From Candidatus Obscuribacterales bacterium (GTDB lineage Bacteria > Cyanobacteriota > Vampirovibrionia > Obscuribacterales > Obscuribacteraceae): 64,000 nucleotides of DNA. The position numbers and the translations under genes were made by a program. Below the pieces are notes generated by a model. It worked only from the letters and a program-made list of their open reading frames with translations, was not told the origin of the DNA and did no database searches. This document shows, piece by piece, positions 43,676 to 50,992 of the stretch; within the stretch, counting starts at the first letter, position 1; each line of letters begins with the position of its first letter. The stretch lies in assembly GCA_031292355.1 (NCBI GenBank), contig JARLHI010000057.1, positions 186,001 through 250,000 of the forward strand. Reading direction: 5' to 3'.

Positions 43676-44881
43676 TTAAACTTTCGACAAAGCCTCTTCG
43701 GCAGCCTTGCGCAGCTCGGCGACAGTTTGATACCGCTGGTCCGGGTCTTTCATCAAACACTTTTTCACCATCAGGTCAATTGGTGAATCCACTGCGATAT
43801 CGTCACGGAATTCACAGATAGACGGCGCATCTTCCATCAAATGTTTAGCCATCAAGACACCAAGGTCATCAGCAGAAAAAGGGACGGCGCCTGTGAAAAT
43901 TTCAAATAGCACAATGCCTAGAGCATAAACATCAGCTCTTACGTCAATTGGTTTATCCTTGAATTGCTCCGGCGACATGTATTCAGGCGTACCAGTGATG
44001 CGCCCACTGCGCGTCAATCGCTTCGAACCATCAAGTAAGTGAGCGATGCCAAAGTCAACAATTTTCACCCAATCAGGACGATCGATCTTTTCTTGCAAGA
44101 TTATATTGTCTGGTTTTAAATCCCGGTGAATAATGCCACAAACATGAGCTTCCTCCAGACCAGAACAAATCTGCGTGATAATGCGCAGAGCCGTGGTGGG
44201 TAAAGGTGGGCCTTGCTTATCGATAAAATCAGCAAGAGTGTTGCCTTTAATAAATTCCATCACCATAAATGGCTGTCTTTTATTCATAAAACCAAAATCG
44301 TAAACCTGGACTATATTTGGATGATTAAGACGAGCAACCAACTTGCATTCACGCTCAAAGCGTTGATTGGCACTAGGGCTGGAAATCAAATTACTATGGA
44401 CGACTTTGACGACAACCGTTCTTTCCATGTTGACGTGGTGCGCTAAATAAAGCACAGCCATACCACCTTCGGCGAGAACAGATTTGATTTGATATTTGCC
44501 TTCTAAAGTTCTACCGACGAGATCGAGATCTGACGACGGTCGCCAATCGTCCTCATCAATATTCAAGGCATCGTCACTGCCAGCTTGAGGTACAGATTGC
44601 TGCACTTCTAATCTGGTGCCAGTGGTTTTCTTGGCAATCAGCCCGAACGACTCTTCTTTTGTCAGAGGCGAACCGTCAGCACCGCAAAATTTAGCGTAGG
44701 TTGGATACTGGCGATTACATAAACTGCATTCATGAAAATTGGAATGCCCAACTGATTCAATTGGCTTAGCACATACCACAAGAGCACTACCATCGAAACC
44801 ACAATAAGAGGCAGTGGCAGCAAATGTTGAAGCACATTGAGTGCAAAGCGATCCGCTGGCTGATTTGGTGCTTTCTGGCAT
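43676..44881 (-). CDS. Soluble Ser/Thr kinase with two zinc ribbons (kinase E)
   Basis: A 401-residue kinase without a membrane helix. Two CxxC...CxxDG knuckles (CTQC-x9-CGFDG at about 14-31 and CSLCNRQYPTYAKFCGADG at about 53-71) are followed by a kinase domain (about 128-395) with AEGGMAVLYLA, VVKVV, HRDLKPDN (Asp254), DFGIAH and TPEYMSPEQ. All catalytic residues are present. It is the last gene of the leftward operon that begins with the sigma-like gene; the start codon lies 3 bp after the stop of the zinc-ribbon protein gene. Confidence 0.92.
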   Translation of the reverse strand: MPESTKSASGSLCTQCASTFAATASYCGFDGSALVVCAKPIESVGHSNFHECSLCNRQYPTYAKFCGADGSPLTKEESFGLIAKKTTGTRLEVQQSVPQAGSDDALNIDEDDWRPSSDLDLVGRTLEGKYQIKSVLAEGGMAVLYLAHHVNMERTVVVKVVHSNLISSPSANQRFERECKLVARLNHPNIVQVYDFGFMNKRQPFMVMEFIKGNTLADFIDKQGPPLPTTALRIITQICSGLEEAHVCGIIHRDLKPDNIILQEKIDRPDWVKIVDFGIAHLLDGSKRLTRSGRITGTPEYMSPEQFKDKPIDVRADVYALGIVLFEIFTGAVPFSADDLGVLMAKHLMEDAPSICEFRDDIAVDSPIDLMVKKCLMKDPDQRYQTVAELRKAAEEALSKV

Positions 44882-44884
44882 AGT

Positions 44885-45682
44885 TTAGCGATTGGCTCCT
44901 GTTAAAGAGATAGGAGTCGGGAATCCAACAACTGTGGGACGGTCCGGCAGCACTGTTACATCGGCAAAGGCACCATCATCAGCGGGTGCCTTCAAGAAAA
45001 GACGGTAGCGTCCAGGTTGAGTGGAGCCCATCGTCAGACATCCGTTGTCTTCTGTTTGAGCCAAAGTGATTGCCTGAGTTTCCACATTTTCCAGCACCAC
45101 TTTAGCCTTTGGCGGTTGCGCATAAACAACCAGCCCTCGTGCCGGCCAGTGCAACCGTTCGAAGGCATATCGCGCCGGCGCTGTGTTTGAGACAATAACG
45201 GCGACCAGAACACCAGCAAGAATGCCAGTCGCCACAACTGGAGCCAGGGACTTCCCGCGCCTGCCAGAGACGGCTACTTTTACAGGTCTGGGTGTAAACT
45301 CACTTTTTGTGGGAGTCTTAGCGTTTGCAGGTGACTCCCAACTGAAACCGGTTTTGTGTTTTACGGTATTAGCGCTGCTTGATGCGTCACCTGCGGCGTT
45401 AACGACAGTGCCGGTTCGTTTGGCTTTTGCAGCTACAGCAGGGCTGTCTGCACCAATCAAAGCTGTACCACAAGCGATGCAAAAAGCCTGATTGAGTGGA
45501 TCAGCGCAACCGCAAAGAGGACACGGACCGACGATTTTCTCCGTCATTTGCGAATAAAGAGCGGGACGTCCGCACGACAAACAAAAGCGCATTCCAAAAG
45601 GATTGGCACTGCCACATGAAGCGCATTCAATGCCATGCGGCGCATTCGCCGACGAGTTCGAAACTACTGTGTTATCTGCCAT
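44885..45682 (-). CDS. Double zinc-ribbon membrane protein with PEGA-like external domain
   Basis: A 265-residue protein. Two perfect zinc ribbons, CASC-x9-CLSCG (about 20-38) and CPLC-x9-CIACG (about 54-73), are followed by a linker, one membrane helix (about 150-170, VVATGILAGVLVAVIVS) and an external beta-sandwich (LVVYAQPPKAKVVLENVETQ) of the kind called PEGA or carboxypeptidase-regulatory. It is placed between an unrecognised gene and kinase E with 20- and 3-bp gaps. The ribbons may dock the kinase, which carries similar ones. Confidence 0.75.
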   Translation of the reverse strand: MADNTVVSNSSANAPHGIECASCGSANPFGMRFCLSCGRPALYSQMTEKIVGPCPLCGCADPLNQAFCIACGTALIGADSPAVAAKAKRTGTVVNAAGDASSSANTVKHKTGFSWESPANAKTPTKSEFTPRPVKVAVSGRRGKSLAPVVATGILAGVLVAVIVSNTAPARYAFERLHWPARGLVVYAQPPKAKVVLENVETQAITLAQTEDNGCLTMGSTQPGRYRLFLKAPADDGAFADVTVLPDRPTVVGFPTPISLTGANR

Positions 45683-45702
45683 TACCTTTCCGAAGCCGCC
45701 CT

Positions 45703-46938
45703 CTAATTTTCACTGAGCAGATGATCTAACTCATCACCGATTTTGCCAATGGCAAAAAGCTGCAGAGCTTCATTGATATCATCTACTGGAGAAGTCTCAC
45801 CCTGACTATGTGTAGCATATGCCGGTTGCAACGAAAGCTGGCGAACTGCCGCCGTGATTTCGTCAGTTGTCGCTTGCGAGAGATCGAGCAAGCCCTTCCG
45901 GGTCGTTTGAATTTGCGCGGCGATGTCGACAGCGATTTGATTTTTCACATACTGACGAACACTTTCGACTACTTTTTTACCAGCAAATAGCTGTTCAAGC
46001 ATTGAATCTGAAAGGCTTTGCACCCTTGCAGATAGGCCAGTCGAAGTCTTTTTAGCCAGCAACGTGCGAGCAACATTCAATTTAAAAGCCGACGACTCAA
46101 ATTGACCACCAAATTTGTTGCCCGTGCTGCGCAATAAATCAACCAGTTGAGAAAGCTGCCAATCAGGATATTTAGCTTGCAGGCGAACAGCAAAATTGCT
46201 CAAGCGCGCTTCCCAGACGACAGATTGACCGAGAATGTTTTGCAAATTATCCGCCTGAAACTCACATAAAGCGGTCAGATTTTCGCAAACTGAAGAATCG
46301 GCAAGACAGTTATTTATGATCTTTATCTGCTTAGAAAGCGGGATAGACGATGGCTCTCTCAAGAAGTGAATATAGTCAGCCGCCTGCAAAACTAATCTGT
46401 CAATTTCAGGGCGTTGGTCCATAACTGAATGACCGTTAGCGAAAATAGTCGTCAGACATTTTTCCAGATCGAATGTAGAATCACTCGAAACCAGGTAATT
46501 GATCTCCGTCAGCTCTGTTGAGTGCTTGATGGACTGGGCTGCGTCCATCCAGATTCGAGGCTCTATATACCCCACAATTGAACCAGATGCGGTATCAGAC
46601 ATGCTCACAACCAAAGAGCCATTGCAGCAATAGTTTGACTGCGCCAGGGCGCAGGGTAGCGTGACTCCATTGTCTGTTAAATCCACTACCGCCACATCAA
46701 TATGGCGACCGTTGATAACAATATCGTTGACCGGAATAACCCTTGTAAGAGCATCGATTTCAGAAAGAGACGAACTTTCATCCAGACTAAAATCCAGCAG
46801 TGGGTCTAAGGCAAGAATTGACTCTTCGGCAATCAAACGAGCGACCCTGTTACGGAAGCTCAGCTGGTGAGCGCGAGCATACACTTGTGTCAGTCTAACG
46901 ACTGCTGGTGCGATTTGAATTTTGTTTTGGCTGATCAT
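45703..46938 (-). CDS. Unrecognised cytoplasmic protein in the sigma-like/kinase operon
   Basis: A 411-residue soluble protein. The N-terminal 190 residues read as alpha/beta (RLIAEESILALDPLLDF, IPVNDIVINGRHIDVAVVDL, GSLVVSMSDTASGSIVGYIEP). The rest is mainly helical (ALCEFQADNLQNILGQSVV, VRQYVKNQIAVDIAAQIQ). The first half faintly recalls cyanobacterial DUF1822 proteins, but I would not name it on that. It lies 62 bp after the sigma-like gene and 20 bp before the zinc-ribbon gene, in one operon. Confidence 0.55.
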   Translation of the reverse strand: MISQNKIQIAPAVVRLTQVYARAHQLSFRNRVARLIAEESILALDPLLDFSLDESSSLSEIDALTRVIPVNDIVINGRHIDVAVVDLTDNGVTLPCALAQSNYCCNGSLVVSMSDTASGSIVGYIEPRIWMDAAQSIKHSTELTEINYLVSSDSTFDLEKCLTTIFANGHSVMDQRPEIDRLVLQAADYIHFLREPSSIPLSKQIKIINNCLADSSVCENLTALCEFQADNLQNILGQSVVWEARLSNFAVRLQAKYPDWQLSQLVDLLRSTGNKFGGQFESSAFKLNVARTLLAKKTSTGLSARVQSLSDSMLEQLFAGKKVVESVRQYVKNQIAVDIAAQIQTTRKGLLDLSQATTDEITAAVRQLSLQPAYATHSQGETSPVDDINEALQLFAIGKIGDELDHLLSEN

Positions 46939-47000
46939 TTCGTTTGTACACCATTACCAATCCACAGAATCTACACAAACAGGACTTAATTTAGGCGGGT

Positions 47001-48473
47001 TCAGGTGGAATTTAGACTCAAACGAAAATTCTTTCTTAAAACCAGCCAGGTTGACTCGTCAAAGCCCACAAATTCTTCCAATTCGTCCCAGGTAGTAAAT
47101 GGACGGCCTCGCATAATCATATTTACTCGCTCGGTTGGTAGCTCCAAGCTGCTGAGCTCTTCGAGTGAGCACTTATTCAAGTCCCATCGGCAATCAGAGA
47201 GCTGCTTTAAGACAGCGCCCCGGCTTATAGCTTTATCGATAAGCTCACTTGAAAGCAAGCCTGACTGAAGCAGTTGCTCCGTTCTTGCAAAGGGACGCTT
47301 CGAGCAAAGCGCCTGGGCCTCTTCTTTTGGTATCCCGAGAATATCAATTAGATCGCGTACCGTCGCAGAATTTAAGTCCACAGGAACAAAAGCAGCCACA
47401 GCACCTTTTTCCTTCAAAGTAGCGAGCTTCTCTTTCTTTATGACTAGACGATCAACTAGTTGCTCAAGCTGCAAATATTGCCGACTTACAATCAGCCGCT
47501 CAATTTCACCTTCCGTTAAATTCAGCTGATGGTTCAAATCACGACGCGAAGCAACGTTCACATTGATCTCTTGTTGCCAGCATTGAATGATGTCGGGCAA
47601 ACTATTACGCAGCATATCTCTGACAGCATTCATTCCCCTGTCCAGTAGAACCTGACAGCGAGCGATTTTTCTGGCCGGTGTCTCACCTTGTAACGCAAGG
47701 GCCTCACAGCACTCGCGCATGGTCATTTCACAACCTGCTTTGGAGTATTTAGTCAGACCAAGACCAAATATGCAATCAACAGCTGCCAGAGCTGGATCCA
47801 GCTCTTTTTGCTGTTGAACGAGCTTCACTAACTGCTTGCGCAGATCATTTAAATGTTGCACTTTTTCTTTGGACAAGATCAATTGCTCGGGAATCAAAGC
47901 CAGATCGTCAGCGGTTTTGTCGATTGGACTCTCTTCTTCACCGCTCTCATATGAGTCGTTGAGGGTTTGTCTATCCCAGTGACACTCTTGTTTGATGTGG
48001 TCGATAACGGCGTTGTTGACTGACGTCTGAATATACGCCAGCAATAAAACCTTGAATCCGTCAGGTTTCTTATCATCAATTTGGCGACGCAGCGCTGTTT
48101 CTAATTTAACTGCCACTTCTGTAGCAAGTGACATTTGCAGGCTTCGACTCTGTTCGATGGTGAAGTGTTTTTCACTCGTAAAACGGCGCAAATTACCATT
48201 TGAGCGAAACATTTTTGTGGCAAGCGGTATGAAATAACAATCTCTAATTGGCTTGAGAAACAGTGTTTGCGCCTGCTTGCTCTCATAAATTTTGTTAAAG
48301 AGCGAACGCGCGCCAATTAAAGTGAAAAACGCGCACAACTGAGCACAGTTTTTGCCCAACTCGAGACCCACTGCACCAGCAGCGATACCATTTTCCTCAA
48401 CACGACGCCACAAGGGCGTCCACTCGGGGGCGAACACCAAAATCTGCTGCAAATCACTATCGGTCGCGTGCAT
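47001..48473 (-). CDS. Sigma-70-like protein fused to C-terminal helix-hairpin-helix repeats
   Basis: A 490-residue protein. The N-terminal half contains LLLAYIQTSVNNAVIDHIKQ, like sigma region 2, an acidic linker, then a helical region (MTMRECCEALALQGETPARKIA, followed by CQVLLDRGMNAVRDML) placed like region 4. The C-terminal third has two ComEA-style helix-hairpin-helix segments: VDLNSATVRDLIDILGIPKE and WDLNKCSLEELSSLELPTER. HhH repeats bind DNA without sequence preference. The sigma call is by general resemblance only. It is the first gene of the leftward operon and divergent from the protease gene. Confidence 0.45.
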   Translation of the reverse strand: MHATDSDLQQILVFAPEWTPLWRRVEENGIAAGAVGLELGKNCAQLCAFFTLIGARSLFNKIYESKQAQTLFLKPIRDCYFIPLATKMFRSNGNLRRFTSEKHFTIEQSRSLQMSLATEVAVKLETALRRQIDDKKPDGFKVLLLAYIQTSVNNAVIDHIKQECHWDRQTLNDSYESGEEESPIDKTADDLALIPEQLILSKEKVQHLNDLRKQLVKLVQQQKELDPALAAVDCIFGLGLTKYSKAGCEMTMRECCEALALQGETPARKIARCQVLLDRGMNAVRDMLRNSLPDIIQCWQQEINVNVASRRDLNHQLNLTEGEIERLIVSRQYLQLEQLVDRLVIKKEKLATLKEKGAVAAFVPVDLNSATVRDLIDILGIPKEEAQALCSKRPFARTEQLLQSGLLSSELIDKAISRGAVLKQLSDCRWDLNKCSLEELSSLELPTERVNMIMRGRPFTTWDELEEFVGFDESTWLVLRKNFRLSLNST

Positions 48474-48652
48474 AAACCCGTTCTCTTAATTACAGCAACA
48501 GTTTACATGGTAGAACGGCTTTTAACCTTTTAAGAATTGCCAGGGAATGGCTTGTCAAAGCACTCAAAAAGTCGACCAACTGATATCTTAAGTATCCGGG
48601 CAGGCAAAACGGCTTTGCCCTGACAGATTGCTTTCCGATTTTCTAGGTTTCC

Positions 48653-49915
48653 ATGACCACTGCTGTAGTGCAAAGACCTGAAATATTTTCCGATTCGCTG
48701 GCTCAGGTGTTGCATCAAGAAGGCAACAAAAAGACCGTCCTGGGTCAGGCATTTCTGGTGGGACCAGGTCTTCTGGCTACCTGCGGTCACGTCGTTGAAG
48801 CCTACACCAGCAATAGTCAGGCTTTGCTCATAAGATTTCCTAATTCTGGCAACGAATACACCGCTCGCGAAATTAGACTGCATTCTAAATTTCTCAGGCA
48901 GCCAGACCAGCTCGTAAAGTATGACGCTGCTCTTATTTCGCTCGAATTAGAGCTACCAGAGAAACATTCGCCTTTTTTGCCATTAAAGTTCGAAAAGCAT
49001 TTAAAAAACCAGCAAACTTTGTTTGCGATGCGGTACCCGGCGCACCTTGGCGTCCTCAGTACTGCGCCAACACCTTTGATTCAAGAAGGACAACTACTTG
49101 GTGCGTTGCTGAAAGACGACAATTTCCATTTGTTACATGACCTTGGTCTTTCGCCTGGCGACTCTGGCTCACCACTATTCGATGGCGAAACAGTCGTAGG
49201 CATACATTGTGGCGACACGGCTAGTCTGCCTGGCTTGAATTTGCCCACGACTTCCATCCGACTGGCACTTTTTATTGATGCTTTGAAAGATCTGGGCGTT
49301 TCCGGCAATCACAATCGAATCGCCAAACAAAAAACCGAGAAATTTCAGAAGTTCAGTTTTCTCAGCGGACAAAATATCCTGATTGCAGCCGTTTGTGGCG
49401 TAATGGCAATGATACTCACCATAGGCGCTTTGCTTGGCGCCACAGAATTACAAAGACGGAAAAACCACACAGCGGTGGGCAGTGTCGAAATTCAGTTCCA
49501 AGAAAAAAGCGAGCCAGATAAAGGCAAAATACAAATGGTTCTGACTCCTCAAAAGAGCAGTCGGATTTACGCCATTTTCGTTGGTCCCGAACATTCGTCA
49601 GTCCTCTATCCAGCGCCCAATGCGCTCGAGCAGCTGACAATGACCGTACCTATACAAATTGACGTACCCGACGATTGTCAGAAACTCGCACAGTCTGGCG
49701 AGGGGAAACTCTTGATTGCCCTCCTGAAAACGCCTTTCCTATTGCTCAAGAACGACGACATAGTATTGCGCGATCCTTCAGCTTTCGCAATTCTTTCAGA
49801 CAAAGAAAAGACACTTGCCAACCTTGCAAATTTGGAAAAAGATGGCAACGCGATTATTCAAGAAATCCACGAAATTTCACCTGCAGCTCAAAACTTATCT
49901 GTCCAGGCACCCTAA
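48653..49915 (+). CDS. Trypsin-like membrane serine protease with C-terminal DUF4384-like domain
   Basis: A 420-residue protein. The S1-fold domain (about 10-210) keeps the whole triad: His46 in ATCGHVV, Asp91 in KYDAALI and Ser171 in PGDSGSPLF. One membrane helix (about 242-264) follows, then a beta-rich external domain (KIQMVLTPQKSSRIYAIFVG) like DUF4384. It has no N-terminal signal, so the protease is probably cytoplasmic and its sensor outside. It is the first of three related rightward genes. The listed start ATG is 179 bp from the divergent sigma-like gene. Confidence 0.85.
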   Translation: MTTAVVQRPEIFSDSLAQVLHQEGNKKTVLGQAFLVGPGLLATCGHVVEAYTSNSQALLIRFPNSGNEYTAREIRLHSKFLRQPDQLVKYDAALISLELELPEKHSPFLPLKFEKHLKNQQTLFAMRYPAHLGVLSTAPTPLIQEGQLLGALLKDDNFHLLHDLGLSPGDSGSPLFDGETVVGIHCGDTASLPGLNLPTTSIRLALFIDALKDLGVSGNHNRIAKQKTEKFQKFSFLSGQNILIAAVCGVMAMILTIGALLGATELQRRKNHTAVGSVEIQFQEKSEPDKGKIQMVLTPQKSSRIYAIFVGPEHSSVLYPAPNALEQLTMTVPIQIDVPDDCQKLAQSGEGKLLIALLKTPFLLLKNDDIVLRDPSAFAILSDKEKTLANLANLEKDGNAIIQEIHEISPAAQNLSVQAP

Positions 49916-49971
49916 ATTCCCATGTCAATCGGTATAACTGTGTGTGGCAAGTTAAAAGGACAAAAGGACAA

Positions 49972-50991
49972 ATGACAATGAAATTTCTAAACACCTGGCT
50001 TTGTTCGGTCTCGTGCCTTCTAATCAGCGCAGTACCTGCCCTGGCGCAAGACCCATCTGCCGACACGGAAAGCGACGCCGGTGCCAAGGGATTATTTTTT
50101 CAGCAAATGGACTCTCCTAGTGTCGCAATGAACACAGGTGTTCAATACTGGATTGAATTGCACAGAGACGGCGAAACAATCCACGCCAATAACAAAACAA
50201 AGTTTCGCTCAGGCGACTCCATTCGTTTTCACGTAAAACCAAATATCGACGGCTTTGCTTACATCATGTTGCGTCAAGGCAGTCGCGGTGAGCAGTCGCA
50301 ACTCTTCCCGAATGCCGAAAATCATGAAGACAACAATCAAATTACCCATGGCAAAGAAATGGTCTTGCCCGCCGGAGGCGCTCTGGTTTTTGACCATAAC
50401 CCAGGATTGGAAAAACTAACACTTTTGATTTCACGTAAACCCATTGACGCCAAGGCATTCATTTCCGGTGAATCCGAGCAAACAGAAAAGACAGCGCCTG
50501 CTAAATTCGCTCCGCAGCGCATTGCAATGGCCTGTTCAGGCAGCAAAGACCTAATTCCCAATCAGGTTTTAGTATCATATGTTTCTCCTTCTGGTGCCTA
50601 TGGCTCGCAACTAAAAGATATGCCGGCAGCTCAACATTTAGCATCTACTTCTGGCGAAACGAAGACGGCCTTAGCAGGAACGTCGACATTGCGTCCTTCG
50701 AGTATGCAGGCAACAACTGTGCCAACTAAAGTGAATAAAGAAACGAGCGGCAAAGACGTAGCATCAAGGCTTCAGAAATCGAAAACATCAGTGAGTGCAA
50801 GCACTGCGGCAAAGACTGACACTAAGGCTGATGTGCCAACATTGTTTACCGCCAAGAAAAACACGATCAAGCATGTGGCCAAAGCCAACGTCGGCAAAAG
50901 AAAAAACACTCTGGCTCCTGGCGTCGTGACGGTGGTGTATAAAAACCCAGATGGCGTGCTTGCGGCAGACATATCACTAGAGCATTTATAA
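49972..50991 (+). CDS. Secreted DUF4384-like protein
   Basis: A 339-residue protein with a clear signal peptide (FLNTWLCSVSCLLISAVPALA, cleavage near residue 25) and a DUF4384-like domain (about 45-170: YWIELHRDGETIHANNKTKF, GDSIRFHVKPNIDGFAYIML). The C-terminal half is Thr/Lys/Ala-rich and disordered. The ATG at 49972 is chosen because the signal peptide and an AAAAGGA site start there; the frame is open further upstream but that text is not protein-like. It sits between the protease and the pseudo-protease. Confidence 0.75.
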   Translation: MTMKFLNTWLCSVSCLLISAVPALAQDPSADTESDAGAKGLFFQQMDSPSVAMNTGVQYWIELHRDGETIHANNKTKFRSGDSIRFHVKPNIDGFAYIMLRQGSRGEQSQLFPNAENHEDNNQITHGKEMVLPAGGALVFDHNPGLEKLTLLISRKPIDAKAFISGESEQTEKTAPAKFAPQRIAMACSGSKDLIPNQVLVSYVSPSGAYGSQLKDMPAAQHLASTSGETKTALAGTSTLRPSSMQATTVPTKVNKETSGKDVASRLQKSKTSVSASTAAKTDTKADVPTLFTAKKNTIKHVAKANVGKRKNTLAPGVVTVVYKNPDGVLAADISLEHL

Positions 50992-50992
50992 A

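Noticed and set aside
49675-49971. N-terminal extension of the secreted DUF4384 ORF
   Set aside because: It overlaps the protease gene in another frame and is not protein-like; the signal peptide and ribosome site begin at 49972.
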